The position numbers were made by a program, and so were the translations under genes. From the NCBI GenBank assembly GCA_023408815.1, contig JAEYJO010000054.1, forward strand, positions 1 to 64,000: 64,000 bases of DNA, given 5' to 3'. Source of the stretch: Bacillota bacterium (GTDB taxonomy: Bacteria > Bacillota > Clostridia > Lachnospirales > Lachnospiraceae). Within the stretch, counting starts at the first letter, position 1. Each line of letters begins with the position of its first letter. The notes below the pieces were generated by a model. It was not told where the DNA came from. It saw only the letters and a list, made by a program, of their open reading frames with translations, and did not search any database. This document shows positions 26,313-35,851 of this stretch, in pieces.

Positions 26313-27848
26313 ATGGGAGCTACGTTTACATCCTTTTATTTTTTGTGCTTTTATGCATGTATATTACTTATATATTATCTGATTCCTAAAAAAACGCAAT
26401 GGGTATTTTTGCTTTTATCCAGCATTGCGTATTATTTGCTCTCCGGAAACGGCATACTGATTTTATATCCGGTCTGCGCATGTCTTGCAGCATATGCAGG
26501 TATTCGGATTATGAACAGGACAGATAACCTAAAGACAAAAAGAGCTGCTCTGGCAGGTGTGGTTCTGCTGCTCGTCGGTTCTTTGGTGGTACTTAAGTAT
26601 GTGAACTTCGGCATCAATACGGTAAACGGGATTGCGGGGATTTTCGGAGGTGAGGAGGCGGTACTTACCGGATTTAAGTTTATGGTGCCGCTTGGAATAT
26701 CATTCTATACTTTTTCCATACTCGGCTATGTGATAGATGTATATAATGGAATTGCCGTGCCTCAGAAGAACTTTTTCAAAATGGCGCTGTATGGTATGTA
26801 CTTTCCCTCCATTTTATCGGGACCGATTCTGCGGTATCGGGAGGATGGAGAACGGTTTTTTATACCTCATCCCTTCCATTACAGGGAAGTGACCTTCGGC
26901 TTGCAGCGGATGATATGGGGTTTCTTCAAAACCCTTGTAATTTCGGAGAGAATGCGCCTTGTGGTGGACACGGTTTACGGTAATTACAGTGATTATCCCG
27001 GTGCGTACATATGGCTGGCTACGGTATGCTATGCGTTTCAGCTCTACACTAATTTCTCCGGCTGTATGGATATCGTTCTGGGTATGTCTCAGACTTTCGG
27101 TCTAAGGCTTCCTGAGAACTTCGAGACTCCTTTTTTTGCGAAGAATATTTCGGAATACTGGAGAAGATGGCATATCACGCTGGGCGTATGGATGAAAGAA
27201 TATGTATTTTACCCGCTGCTTCGCACCGGCGCTTTTACTCGTCTTTCCAAGAATATGAGGGAACGGTTCGGCAAGAAGAGGGGAAAACAGTTCACTACCT
27301 TTCTGGCTATGTTCGTGCTTTGGTTTTCGGTGGGTATCTGGCATGGCGGGGATTGGAAGTATGTCATCGGTTCCGGTCTGCTTCACTGGTTCTACATCGT
27401 GTCCGGAGAGCTTTTGACACCCTTTTTTAATAAATGTATGGAAAAGCTTCAAATCGATCCGAAGAAACGGTGGGTGGATGTGCTGCGTATGCTGCGTACG
27501 TTCTTTCTCGTAAATATCGGCTTCGTGTTCTTCCGGGCGGATAGTGCGGCGGATGCTTTTCATATGCTAAGGGGAGCGGTAAGCGTATGGAACGCCGGAA
27601 TATTGTTTGATGGTTCCGTGTTTACGCTGGGGCTGGATTTTATAGAATTTACAATAGCGATAGTATCCCTGCTCGTTTTGTTTGCTGTGTCTGTTATGCA
27701 GCAGAAGGGAAGCGTCAGGGAGCGTATTGAGAAGAAGAAACTCCCCGTTCGGTGGATCATCTGGTATGCTCTTTTATTCTATACCATATTGCTTGGAAAT
27801 TATGGACCGGGGTACAGTGCGGCGGAGTTCATCTATCAAGGCTTCTAG
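26313..27848 (+). CDS. MBOAT family O-acyltransferase (near FkbH-ACP)
   Basis: 511 residues from the ATG at 26313, which has GGAAAGGA 11 bases upstream; a longer frame from 26217 lacks a hydrophobic start. About 11 helices. Motifs are LSGPILRYREDGERF, LYTNFSGCMDIVLGMSQTFG, ISEYWRRWHITLGVWMKEY and SVGIWHGGDWKYV with the catalytic His. Topologically it matches DltB/AlgI. Placed next to a dedicated carrier protein and an FkbH-like loader, it is the expected transmembrane acyl carrier step for the acyl-ACP. Confidence 0.88.
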   Translation: MGATFTSFYFLCFYACILLIYYLIPKKTQWVFLLLSSIAYYLLSGNGILILYPVCACLAAYAGIRIMNRTDNLKTKRAALAGVVLLLVGSLVVLKYVNFGINTVNGIAGIFGGEEAVLTGFKFMVPLGISFYTFSILGYVIDVYNGIAVPQKNFFKMALYGMYFPSILSGPILRYREDGERFFIPHPFHYREVTFGLQRMIWGFFKTLVISERMRLVVDTVYGNYSDYPGAYIWLATVCYAFQLYTNFSGCMDIVLGMSQTFGLRLPENFETPFFAKNISEYWRRWHITLGVWMKEYVFYPLLRTGAFTRLSKNMRERFGKKRGKQFTTFLAMFVLWFSVGIWHGGDWKYVIGSGLLHWFYIVSGELLTPFFNKCMEKLQIDPKKRWVDVLRMLRTFFLVNIGFVFFRADSAADAFHMLRGAVSVWNAGILFDGSVFTLGLDFIEFTIAIVSLLVLFAVSVMQQKGSVRERIEKKKLPVRWIIWYALLFYTILLGNYGPGYSAAEFIYQGF

Positions 27849-27924
27849 ACGGGTTATTTTGATGGACGGGCATGCGATATTCTGCTAAAATAGAAAAAGT
27901 ATAAAGAAGCTGGAGAGAGTTAAA

Positions 27925-28866
27925 ATGGATAAAATTGCGGTTTTGATACCATGCTACAACGAGGAAAAGACGATTGCAAAGGTAGTGGCCGATACGAAAA
28001 AGGCACTGCCGGAAGCTGTGGTTTATGTATATGACAACAATTCTACGGATCGTACGGCCGCGCTTGCAACGGAAGCAGGCGCCGTAGTAAGATATGAATA
28101 TATGCAGGGAAAAGGGAACGTGATCCGCAGGATGTTCCGGGAAATCGATGCCCGGTGCTATGTCATGGTGGACGGAGATGACACCTATCCCATGGAATAT
28201 GCGCCCGAGATGGTGGAGAAGGTTCTTGGACACCACGCGGATATGGTGGTGGGAGACAGACTTTCCTCTACGTATTTTACGGAAAATAAAAGGCCTTTCC
28301 ACAACTTGGGAAACAGTCTCGTAAGAGGCACGATCAACCGGCTGTTCGGATGCGAGATCAAGGATATCATGACGGGATTTAGAGCATTCAGCTATGGCTT
28401 TGTAAAGACTTTCCCGGTACTTTCCAAGGGCTTTGAGATAGAGACGGAGATGACCATACATGCGGTGTTTAACAATATGCAGATCGAAAATGTCATTGTG
28501 GATTACAGGGACAGGCCAGAGGGCAGCGAATCCAAGCTGAACACTTACTCGGACGGTATAAGAGTGATTGGTACGATTGGGAAGCTATATAAGGACTACA
28601 AGCCTTTCGGTTTTTTTTCCTTGCTGGCGCTTATTCTTGCGGTAATCGCTACGGTGTTTTTTATTCCGATACTCGTGGATTTTATAAGAACGGGTGTGGT
28701 GGATAAGTTTCCTACGCTGTTCGTCTGCTGCTTCGTTATGCTGGCGGCGGTGCAGGCTTTTTTTTCCGGCATGATTCTCTCCAATATGGCACTGAAAAAC
28801 AGAAGGGACTTCGAATTCCGTTTGAACATGATTCAGGGGAAGATAAAAAATGATGATGTGGATTAA
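27925..28866 (+). CDS. GT2 polyprenyl-phosphate glycosyltransferase (GtrB/DPM1-like)
   Basis: 313 residues with GGAGAG before the ATG. The GT-A domain has IAVLIPCYNEEKTIAKVV, YDNNSTDRT, the DGDDTYP metal motif, and MTGFRAFS with KGFEIETEMT. Two C-terminal transmembrane helices (about 230-255 and 265-290) follow. This is the layout of enzymes that make polyprenyl-phosphate-mannose or -glucose. The product would feed the many GT-C-like proteins in this locus, and GtrA (13162) could flip it. The next gene overlaps its last codons. Confidence 0.88.
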   Translation: MDKIAVLIPCYNEEKTIAKVVADTKKALPEAVVYVYDNNSTDRTAALATEAGAVVRYEYMQGKGNVIRRMFREIDARCYVMVDGDDTYPMEYAPEMVEKVLGHHADMVVGDRLSSTYFTENKRPFHNLGNSLVRGTINRLFGCEIKDIMTGFRAFSYGFVKTFPVLSKGFEIETEMTIHAVFNNMQIENVIVDYRDRPEGSESKLNTYSDGIRVIGTIGKLYKDYKPFGFFSLLALILAVIATVFFIPILVDFIRTGVVDKFPTLFVCCFVMLAAVQAFFSGMILSNMALKNRRDFEFRLNMIQGKIKNDDVD

Positions 28867-30253
28867 TAAAGTAAAAAAATATATCGCTTCTTTGGAAAAA
28901 TGGGATATGGGCCTGCTCATCGTATGTCTGGGCTTCTATCTCTTTTTTCCGTTTTACGACGGACCTGTGTGGTGTGCGGATTCTCCCAGCTATGCCACTA
29001 TGAACATTACGAGGGAGCCTTTGTATCCTACGTTCCTGCTGATATTCCGCATTCTGTTCGGCGAAGAAGGGTATCTCATGCCCGTGGTAATCGTTCAAAG
29101 CCTTCTGGCGGCATATGCGACGTGGAAGCTGGCTGTTACCGTGAAGAAATATAAAGAAGGAAGCAGATTGTTAGCTTTTTTATCCGTATGCTTTCAGTTC
29201 GGAGTAACGTTTCTCTGTCGTTTTGTAGCGATTAGAGGTTCCTCGTATATCGACAGTATCATGACCGAGGGGCTTGGTTTGTCTCTCTATGTGCTTTTTA
29301 TCGTCCAGCTATATAAATACATTATGGAAGAAAAGAAGCGGAACCTGGCAGCGACGGCATGTTTTGCCCTGCTTCTCGTGAATCTTCGCAAGCAGATGCT
29401 CATTTCACTTGCTTTGATGGCAGCAGTTTTTGTCCTATATTATCTCATAAAAAAGAGGAACATGAAAAAGCTGCTGTTATTGCTGGGACTGACCGTATGC
29501 TTATTTTTGGCCGGCAAGCTTACAGACCGCTTTTATAACTATTGTGTCCGGGGCGTTTGGATTGAGCATTCCGGCAACTCTATGGGGATGTTGTGCACGT
29601 TGATTTATACCTCTAAGGAGGGCGATGCCATTTTGTTTGAGGATGAGACGGTGCGCGGCCTGTATGAGGAGATTCTCGCTCAGGCGGACGAGCAGGGACT
29701 TCGCAGGATGTATGCGCCTGATGAAGGGTGGGTGGATTTATCTACTCATTATGCGGACAGCTACGACGCCATAGGTTATGGCATCATTAACCCGGTAGTT
29801 CAGGGCTACATCGCAGAGCATTTCGAATATTCGGAAATAGATGCGGTTATTCAATATGATGTATATTGCAATGCGATGGCAAAGACGCTGTTTTCGCAGG
29901 ACAAGGATGATTTGCTTCAGGTCTTTTTGGCAAATACATGGAAGGGCTTTGTTAATTCCATTGCAAGGGTGAATACTTATCTGAATTTTTACGCGGTTCT
30001 GGCATATGCAGCGTATCTTCTGCTGTACATGTATTACTACCTTGGTGACCGCCCGAAAGGAAGGCGAAAGAGATGGAAATCGCCGGACAGTACGCTGACA
30101 ATGGCGGAGATTGTGATCGGCGGAGTGATCGTGAATTCTGTTGTGGTAGGAGCCATGATATTTACACAGCCCCGTTACATGATTTATAATATGGGCTTGT
30201 TTTATACGGCATTGTCCCTGTTGGTATATGATTTACTGCTTAGGAAGAAATAG
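28850..30253 (+). CDS. Polytopic membrane protein, GT-C glycosyltransferase-like
   Basis: 467 residues, about ten helices, overlapping the GT2 gene by 17 bases. The first exterior loop has CADSPSYATMNITREPLYP. A DSxxY followed by REPLYP motif is typical of ArnT/PMT-like GT-C enzymes that use polyprenyl-phosphate sugars. A soluble stretch around residues 250-340 lies before the last helices. It is likely the acceptor-specific transferase working with the GT2 next door. Confidence 0.68.
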   Translation: MMMWINKVKKYIASLEKWDMGLLIVCLGFYLFFPFYDGPVWCADSPSYATMNITREPLYPTFLLIFRILFGEEGYLMPVVIVQSLLAAYATWKLAVTVKKYKEGSRLLAFLSVCFQFGVTFLCRFVAIRGSSYIDSIMTEGLGLSLYVLFIVQLYKYIMEEKKRNLAATACFALLLVNLRKQMLISLALMAAVFVLYYLIKKRNMKKLLLLLGLTVCLFLAGKLTDRFYNYCVRGVWIEHSGNSMGMLCTLIYTSKEGDAILFEDETVRGLYEEILAQADEQGLRRMYAPDEGWVDLSTHYADSYDAIGYGIINPVVQGYIAEHFEYSEIDAVIQYDVYCNAMAKTLFSQDKDDLLQVFLANTWKGFVNSIARVNTYLNFYAVLAYAAYLLLYMYYYLGDRPKGRRKRWKSPDSTLTMAEIVIGGVIVNSVVVGAMIFTQPRYMIYNMGLFYTALSLLVYDLLLRKK

Positions 30254-30285
30254 GTTTTATTTACGGGTAGAGGTAAGGATGACAG

Positions 30286-32058
30286 ATGATTAAGCGGGTG
30301 TTTAAATATTGGTATTTGGTTTTGATAGGATCGTTTTTCATAGTCTCGCTTGGGGTTTATGCTTGCTTTGGCGAGGAAAGTTATATTGCGGTGCATGATA
30401 ATCTTGATTTATTTGTGGCGCAGTTTCAGATGATGAAAAATACGGAGAGCTTTTTTGCCCATGGAGTAGAAGTCCCTTTTTTGGGAGGGATCAGCAGAGA
30501 TAATCTTCCTTCGGAGTTTTCGCTTTATACAGTGCTGTTTATGTGTCTGCCATCCTTTGCAGCGTATATAACGGGATATTTTCTTAAGATATCGATAGCA
30601 ATGGTTTCGGTGTGGCTGCTGGCAGAAGACTGGTACGGCGAAAAACGCAAGGAGTATCGCTCCCTCGTGGCACTGCTTGGCTTTGCCTATGGGGCTTTGA
30701 ATATGTTTCCTGCCTTCGGTATTCCGTTCGCATCCATTCCACTTGTCATTTATTTGCTGAGAAGGATATATAAGAAGCCCTCTGTCTGGCTGTATATGGC
30801 ACTTTTTTGTTATCCCTTTTTGTCTTATTTTTCTTATTTCGGCTTTTTTATTCTGGCATATCTTACAATTGCCGTTATATGGCTTGCCGTTCGGGACAAA
30901 AGGCTTTCCAAATCTTTGTTTTTGGCACTTTTCGTGCTTGGAGCAGGATATGTGGCCTTTGAATACCGGCTGTTTGGCGTAATGCTTTTTAACGATACGG
31001 AGACGATTCGCGCTACCATGACGGAGGCGGACCTGACAGCGGGAGAGGTGGTAAGACAGATTGGGGATGTGTGGAAAAACGGCGTGTTCCATGCGGAAAG
31101 CGTGCATGGAAAGCTGGTGCTTCCCGTTTGCATCTTGTATTTTATTTATCTGAACGGTAAATATATGAAGGATAAGAATTGGAAGGGGATTTTCTGCGAT
31201 AGCTACAATCTTCTTATGTTTGTGATTTTATTCAACAGCGTAATATATGGAGTTTATTATTGGGGAAGCTTTCGCAGGCTGGTGGAAACTCTTCTCCCGC
31301 CGCTCAAGGGCTTCCAGTTTAACCGGACAGTATTTTTCAGCCCGTTTCTGTGGTATGCTTCTTTCTTTGTAGTGCTGCAGCGGCTTTCTGACTGTCAGGG
31401 CTTGCCTGTTTTGGGGAAAATAAAGAAAAAGAATATGCCTAAACGGCTGACTGCCGGTCTTGCGAACGGACTGGCGCTGGCTGCGATTGCTATTATCCTT
31501 CTGACGCCCGGCAGATATAATGACTGGTATACTACTTGCAAAAATAAGTCGTTAGAGCTGCTTAAAGGAAAAGTTGCCGACGATATGTCCTATGGAGAAT
31601 TCTATTCTACGGAGTTATTTGAGGAAATCAAGGCGGATATCGGCTATGACGGCGAATGGGCTGTGGCATATGGAATTCATCCCGCAGTATTGGAGTATAA
31701 CGATATTGCCACGCTGGACGGCTATCTTGGCTTTTATTCCCAGCAATATAAGGAGGAATTTCGGAAGGTGATAGCGCCTGCACTGGAGAGGGTGGAAGCC
31801 AGCAGGATTTATTATGATGGCTGGGGGGCGCGCGTGTATGTGTATTCCGGAACGGATGCTTCTGTGGTAAGTGCGACAAAAACGATGTATGTGACGGATT
31901 ATGATTTATATATGGATACTGAGGCATTTGAAGAATTGGGAGGAAAATATATTTTCTCAAGGATCGGGCTTGAAAATGCAACGGAGCTGGGACTTACGCT
32001 CGTGAAAGTATATGAACAGGAGAAATCCCCCTATGTGATTTATCTATACGAAAAATAG
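30286..32058 (+). CDS. DUF6044-like polytopic membrane protein
   Basis: 590 residues, about 11 helices followed by a C-terminal soluble domain of about 150 residues. The first loop reads ESYIAVHDNLDLFVAQFQMM, matching the Y-I-x-x-HDNLD signature I associate with DUF6044 proteins of clostridial glycan loci. The Asp-Asn pair in the first loop fits a GT-C fold. It starts 33 bases after the previous gene. Confidence 0.7.
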   Translation: MIKRVFKYWYLVLIGSFFIVSLGVYACFGEESYIAVHDNLDLFVAQFQMMKNTESFFAHGVEVPFLGGISRDNLPSEFSLYTVLFMCLPSFAAYITGYFLKISIAMVSVWLLAEDWYGEKRKEYRSLVALLGFAYGALNMFPAFGIPFASIPLVIYLLRRIYKKPSVWLYMALFCYPFLSYFSYFGFFILAYLTIAVIWLAVRDKRLSKSLFLALFVLGAGYVAFEYRLFGVMLFNDTETIRATMTEADLTAGEVVRQIGDVWKNGVFHAESVHGKLVLPVCILYFIYLNGKYMKDKNWKGIFCDSYNLLMFVILFNSVIYGVYYWGSFRRLVETLLPPLKGFQFNRTVFFSPFLWYASFFVVLQRLSDCQGLPVLGKIKKKNMPKRLTAGLANGLALAAIAIILLTPGRYNDWYTTCKNKSLELLKGKVADDMSYGEFYSTELFEEIKADIGYDGEWAVAYGIHPAVLEYNDIATLDGYLGFYSQQYKEEFRKVIAPALERVEASRIYYDGWGARVYVYSGTDASVVSATKTMYVTDYDLYMDTEAFEELGGKYIFSRIGLENATELGLTLVKVYEQEKSPYVIYLYEK

Positions 32059-32091
32059 CTTCTAAATCTCAGTTAAGGAAAAAGGTGGTTT

Positions 32092-33612
32092 ATGAAAGGC
32101 TTGACATTTAAACGGGAAGAGAATGGAAAAGGGTGGGAACGGACAGGCGAGATTATTTTTTATTTGCTCGTTTTTCTGGCGATTGCCTGCTTTGCGATGC
32201 TTCAGACTTATGGAGATCCGCCGGATGAAATCAACCGGTTTAAGGTGGTAAATTTCATCAGGAATCACGGAAGGCTGCCTTATGGAGGGGATCCGGAGGT
32301 GATTTTAAACGGTTATGGGGCTTCTTATGCTTTTCAGCCGATATTGACATATATCATACAAGGATATCTGCTCCGTTTTCTTGGGCTGTTTACTACGGAT
32401 GGATATGTGCTCCTTCTTGCGGCGCGGATGGTAAATGTGTGTTTCGGTGTATTGATGGCATATTATGTGCGCCTTATTTCTAAGGAGGTGTGGAAGAATC
32501 CGTATATCCAGTGGACTTTCACGCTTTTGGTAGTCTTTTTACCGCAGAATATTTTTATTCATTCCTATGTCAACACAGATTCTATGGCGATGTTGTCGGT
32601 AGCGATGATATTTTATGCTCTTTTACGCGCCAGGCGGCGCCGCTATGATAAGAAGGACTGTATCCTGCTGGCGACGGGAATTATATTGTGCGCAATGTCT
32701 TATTATAATGCTTATGGCATTATTTTGTCGGCGATACTTATCTTTATTATAAATTTTGTAGATATGGCATCCGGGCAGGAAGACGGTTCCGGGAAAAAGA
32801 AGCTGGAGGTAAAGTGGCGGGAGATGCTCCGAAAGGGAGGCTTTATATCCGTTATTGTCCTGCTCGGTATCGGATGGTGGTTTATTCGCAATGCGGTTCT
32901 TTACGGCGGGGATTTTATAGCCATGAATGCCCGCCTGGAATGTGCGATAGAAACCGCCACAGCGGAGTTTAATCCGCTGACCCGTTTTACCTATCAGAAA
33001 GAGGGAATTCCCCTGACTGAGATGCTGTTTGGTACGGGATATATTACTCTGCTCAGAGACAGTTTCATCGCGATGTTCGGGCCGATGCTGATTCCCACGC
33101 ATGGGCTGATCTATATATTTTATAAGCGTCTGTGGATAATAGCCTGCGTGCTGGCGTTTATGCCTGTTAAGAAAATAGGGGCGAAGCTTTCAAAGAATGG
33201 GGACAGTGCCGGAAAGGATGAAAAGAATCTGGCGGAGGAAGCTTCTATATGGGAGTATTCCTGCGATACGAGTAAAAAAGACTCGGTTGCTTTTTATGCC
33301 TGTATGGCTTTATTTTGTATCATAACGATTGGACTCAGCATTTATTATTCCTATACATGGGAATTCCAGCCTCAGGGGAGGTATATCCTGCCGGTTCTGA
33401 TTCCGTTCATGTATTTGGTGACAATAGGAGTTCAAAAGGCATGTACAGCTCTTGAATGGTTTCGGATGAGGGGCATCGGCAAGGTGCTTTGTCTGGGAAT
33501 TATGGCATATGTGATGCTTTCCTTTGCCTACAGCCTTTTTAACCGCTTCATACCATATTATCTGCACGGAGAAAACATGCTTTCTATGTATGGAAAAGTG
33601 TTTGTTCCGTAG
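32092..33612 (+). CDS. Polytopic membrane protein, DUF2142/GT-C-like
   Basis: 506 residues, about 11 helices. The first loop has TYGDPPDEINRFKVV (PDE motif) and later WEFQPQGRYILPVLIP, a QGRY motif before a late helix, both as in DUF2142-type membrane proteins. These are predicted GT-C glycosyltransferases for surface polysaccharide. It follows the DUF6044-like gene after 33 bases with AAGGAAAAAGG before the ATG, so it is in the same operon. Confidence 0.68.
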   Translation: MKGLTFKREENGKGWERTGEIIFYLLVFLAIACFAMLQTYGDPPDEINRFKVVNFIRNHGRLPYGGDPEVILNGYGASYAFQPILTYIIQGYLLRFLGLFTTDGYVLLLAARMVNVCFGVLMAYYVRLISKEVWKNPYIQWTFTLLVVFLPQNIFIHSYVNTDSMAMLSVAMIFYALLRARRRRYDKKDCILLATGIILCAMSYYNAYGIILSAILIFIINFVDMASGQEDGSGKKKLEVKWREMLRKGGFISVIVLLGIGWWFIRNAVLYGGDFIAMNARLECAIETATAEFNPLTRFTYQKEGIPLTEMLFGTGYITLLRDSFIAMFGPMLIPTHGLIYIFYKRLWIIACVLAFMPVKKIGAKLSKNGDSAGKDEKNLAEEASIWEYSCDTSKKDSVAFYACMALFCIITIGLSIYYSYTWEFQPQGRYILPVLIPFMYLVTIGVQKACTALEWFRMRGIGKVLCLGIMAYVMLSFAYSLFNRFIPYYLHGENMLSMYGKVFVP

Positions 33613-33703
33613 CGGGCAGTATATGGCTTATCTTGACCATATTCGGGTTGGATGATATGATAGGAATCATTCTTTTATTTTTGAAAGGAGAACATTTACA
33701 AAC

Positions 33704-34684
33704 ATGGCAGTAAGAATACACAATTTTTTAGGAAGATTAGGGTGGAACGCGAGAAAGTATCTTCCGATGCTGTCCAGCGAAAGCTATCTGAAGCTTCAGT
33801 TTATAACGAGAAGGAAATTACAGAAAAATTACATAGATCACTTTATGGGAAAAGAAGAGGTTCCCATGCCGTTAGTTGTAAATTTGGAGACGATCAATCG
33901 CTGCAATAGCACGTGTGAGTTCTGTACGGCTAACAAAAATGCGGAGAAGCGGCCATATAAACGAATGGAGGACGAGCTGTTCTACAGTATCATCGACCAG
34001 CTTGCGGAATGGGGATATAAAGGACATCTGACGATGTATGGAAACAATGAACCGTGGCTGGACACCCGCATTGTGGAATTCCATAAATATGCCAGGGAAA
34101 AGCTTCCTGAGGCGTTCATTTTTATGTCCACGAACGGACTTTTACTGGATGTGGACAAGGTGACGTCGATCATTCCTTATGTGGACCAGCTCATTATAAA
34201 TAACTACGGTCTGGATATGAAGCTGCACGATAATATTCAGGTAGTCTACGATTATATCAAGGCTCATCCGCAGGAGTTCGCGGATGTGGATATACTGATT
34301 CAGATGCGCTATTTAAAAGAGGTACTTACGAACCGTGCAGGCAGCGCGCCGAATAAGAAAGCCACCGATAAGGTGATTACGGAGACCTGCCTCATGCCTT
34401 ACACAGATATGTGGATCATGCCGAACGGGAAATTGGGAATTTGCTGCTGTGACAATTTTGAGGTGACGGATTTGGCGGATTTGCATGATATGCCGTTAAA
34501 AGAGGCATGGAACAGCAAGAAGTATCAGCAGCTTCGAGGGGCGATCCGAACGGGAAGACAGAACTATCCGTTCTGCAAGCACTGCGACTTTATCGATGCG
34601 GGACTGCGCATGGATGCGGTAGACGACGTGCTTAAAAATAATGGTGAGGCACACGGGGCGAGACAGTCCATGTTTAAAAAGTAG
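33704..34684 (+). CDS. Radical SAM protein with SPASM-like C-terminal cluster domain
   Basis: 326 residues, with GAAAGGAGA before the ATG. The radical SAM cluster motif is CNSTCEFC (C-x3-C-x2-C) after VVNLETINR. The C-terminal part has MWIMPNGKLGICCCDNFE and YPFCKHCDF, cysteine groups that bind an auxiliary cluster as in SPASM/twitch proteins. Relatives in glycan loci include oxidoreductases and epimerases of sugars, but others modify peptides. I cannot assign a substrate. It is the last gene of a long plus-strand run and is followed by a terminator. Confidence 0.82.
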   Translation: MAVRIHNFLGRLGWNARKYLPMLSSESYLKLQFITRRKLQKNYIDHFMGKEEVPMPLVVNLETINRCNSTCEFCTANKNAEKRPYKRMEDELFYSIIDQLAEWGYKGHLTMYGNNEPWLDTRIVEFHKYAREKLPEAFIFMSTNGLLLDVDKVTSIIPYVDQLIINNYGLDMKLHDNIQVVYDYIKAHPQEFADVDILIQMRYLKEVLTNRAGSAPNKKATDKVITETCLMPYTDMWIMPNGKLGICCCDNFEVTDLADLHDMPLKEAWNSKKYQQLRGAIRTGRQNYPFCKHCDFIDAGLRMDAVDDVLKNNGEAHGARQSMFKK

Positions 34685-34691
34685 ACAAGCG

Positions 34692-34722
34692 AAAGGGACG
34701 GCGGGGGCAGTCCCTTTTATTT
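34692..34722 (+). terminator. Rho-independent terminator
   Basis: AAAGGGAC (34692-34699) and GTCCCTTT (34710-34717) form an 8-bp stem with a G-rich loop, followed by TATTT. It closes the run that ends with the radical SAM gene. Confidence 0.8.
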
Positions 34723-34807
34723 GACGAACACCGCGATAACCAGAGCTTTCATGAGCGGAAAGCTTCTGGTTAGTGAAAGTTCGGACCGAGAGAAGGAGAA
34801 TGATGGA

Positions 34808-35806
34808 GTGAAGTCTAAAAAGAAAAAAGTGATTCATATGGCGGCAATGGTATTAGCGTTTGTTTTGATGCTGACGTCCTGCGCAGCGGATGCCGGTACA
34901 GAAGAAAATACAAAAGAAAATATAGAAGAAAGCACAGAAGAAAATATAAAAGAAAATATAGAAGGAAACATAGAAGGAAACATAGAAGAAAATACAACGG
35001 AAAATACTTCAGATAATTTTTCAGAACAAACGAATTCACATAATGATTCTCCCGAGTTGGGACCTGTACAGGAGGAAGAACAACAGCCGCTCTCTCCTTG
35101 GGCCGGCAAAAAAGTATCCATTTGCGGTGACAGTATTTCTACCTTTACCGGCTATATTCCCGACTACTACAGTAAATTTTATCCGGAAAACGGCGATATC
35201 ACGGATGTGAACGATACCTGGTGGATGCAGGTGATAAACAGAACGGGAATGGAGCTTTGCAGGAACGCATCCTTTTCGGGGAGTACGGTAAGCGGGCAGT
35301 CTCAGGACAATCATGAAGGAAGGTATTCCTGCGGCAACCAAAGGATGGCCGATTTGGCAAGCGAGGAAGGAGACTGGCCGGACGTAATCATCATTTTAAT
35401 GGGAGCCAACGACTTGCTCAATCATATTCCGTTAGGCGCTTATGACGGCGTTTCGGCGGTGGAGGAGGGCTATATAGAGACCTTCAGCGAAGCTTATGCA
35501 TTAATGTTAGATAAGATGAAGACGTGGTATCCTGATGCCGAAATCTACTGCTGCACCATTGCGGAGGTATCCCGCTGGAACGATGCGGGAGAAAAGTTCC
35601 CGTTTATGAACGAGCACGGTTTGACTGCGAAGGATTATAATGCTTCGATAACTGCCATTGCGCAGGAAAAGGGAGCGAAGCTTATCGATGTGTATAACTG
35701 CGGGATAACTTATGAAAATGCGCAGGAGTATACGAGCGACGGAACACATCCCAACGCGGCGGGAGCGAAGCTGATTGCGGATAAGGTCTGTGAGACCTTT
35801 CAATAA
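34808..35806 (+). CDS. SGNH/GDSL hydrolase lipoprotein with Glu/Asn-rich repeat linker
   Basis: About 332 residues from the GTG at 34808, nine bases after AGAAGGAG; any earlier start would lie inside the preceding terminator. The lipoprotein signal ends LMLTSC (Cys25). A linker of short ENIKENIEGNIE-type repeats (about residues 33-75) spans the wall. The SGNH domain has VSICGDSISTFTGY, MGANDLLNHI and SDGTHPNAAG, so Ser, Asn, Asp and His are present. It should be an active extracellular esterase or acyl-transfer partner. It ends at a bidirectional terminator. Confidence 0.83.
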   Translation: MKSKKKKVIHMAAMVLAFVLMLTSCAADAGTEENTKENIEESTEENIKENIEGNIEGNIEENTTENTSDNFSEQTNSHNDSPELGPVQEEEQQPLSPWAGKKVSICGDSISTFTGYIPDYYSKFYPENGDITDVNDTWWMQVINRTGMELCRNASFSGSTVSGQSQDNHEGRYSCGNQRMADLASEEGDWPDVIIILMGANDLLNHIPLGAYDGVSAVEEGYIETFSEAYALMLDKMKTWYPDAEIYCCTIAEVSRWNDAGEKFPFMNEHGLTAKDYNASITAIAQEKGAKLIDVYNCGITYENAQEYTSDGTHPNAAGAKLIADKVCETFQ

Positions 35807-35810
35807 AAAA

Positions 35811-35851
35811 GAGGTATTCCAATCGTGTCATGGTTGGAATACCTCCTTTAT
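35811..35851. terminator. Bidirectional terminator
   Basis: GAGGTATTCCAA and TTGGAATACCTC form a perfect 12-bp stem. T-rich tracts lie on both sides. It separates the convergent SGNH lipoprotein and FAD oxidoreductase genes. Confidence 0.9.

Noticed and set aside
34721..34807. Upstream start of the SGNH lipoprotein
   Set aside because: It begins within the terminator of the previous gene and hides the lipoprotein signal; GTG 34808 has AGAAGGAG at proper spacing.
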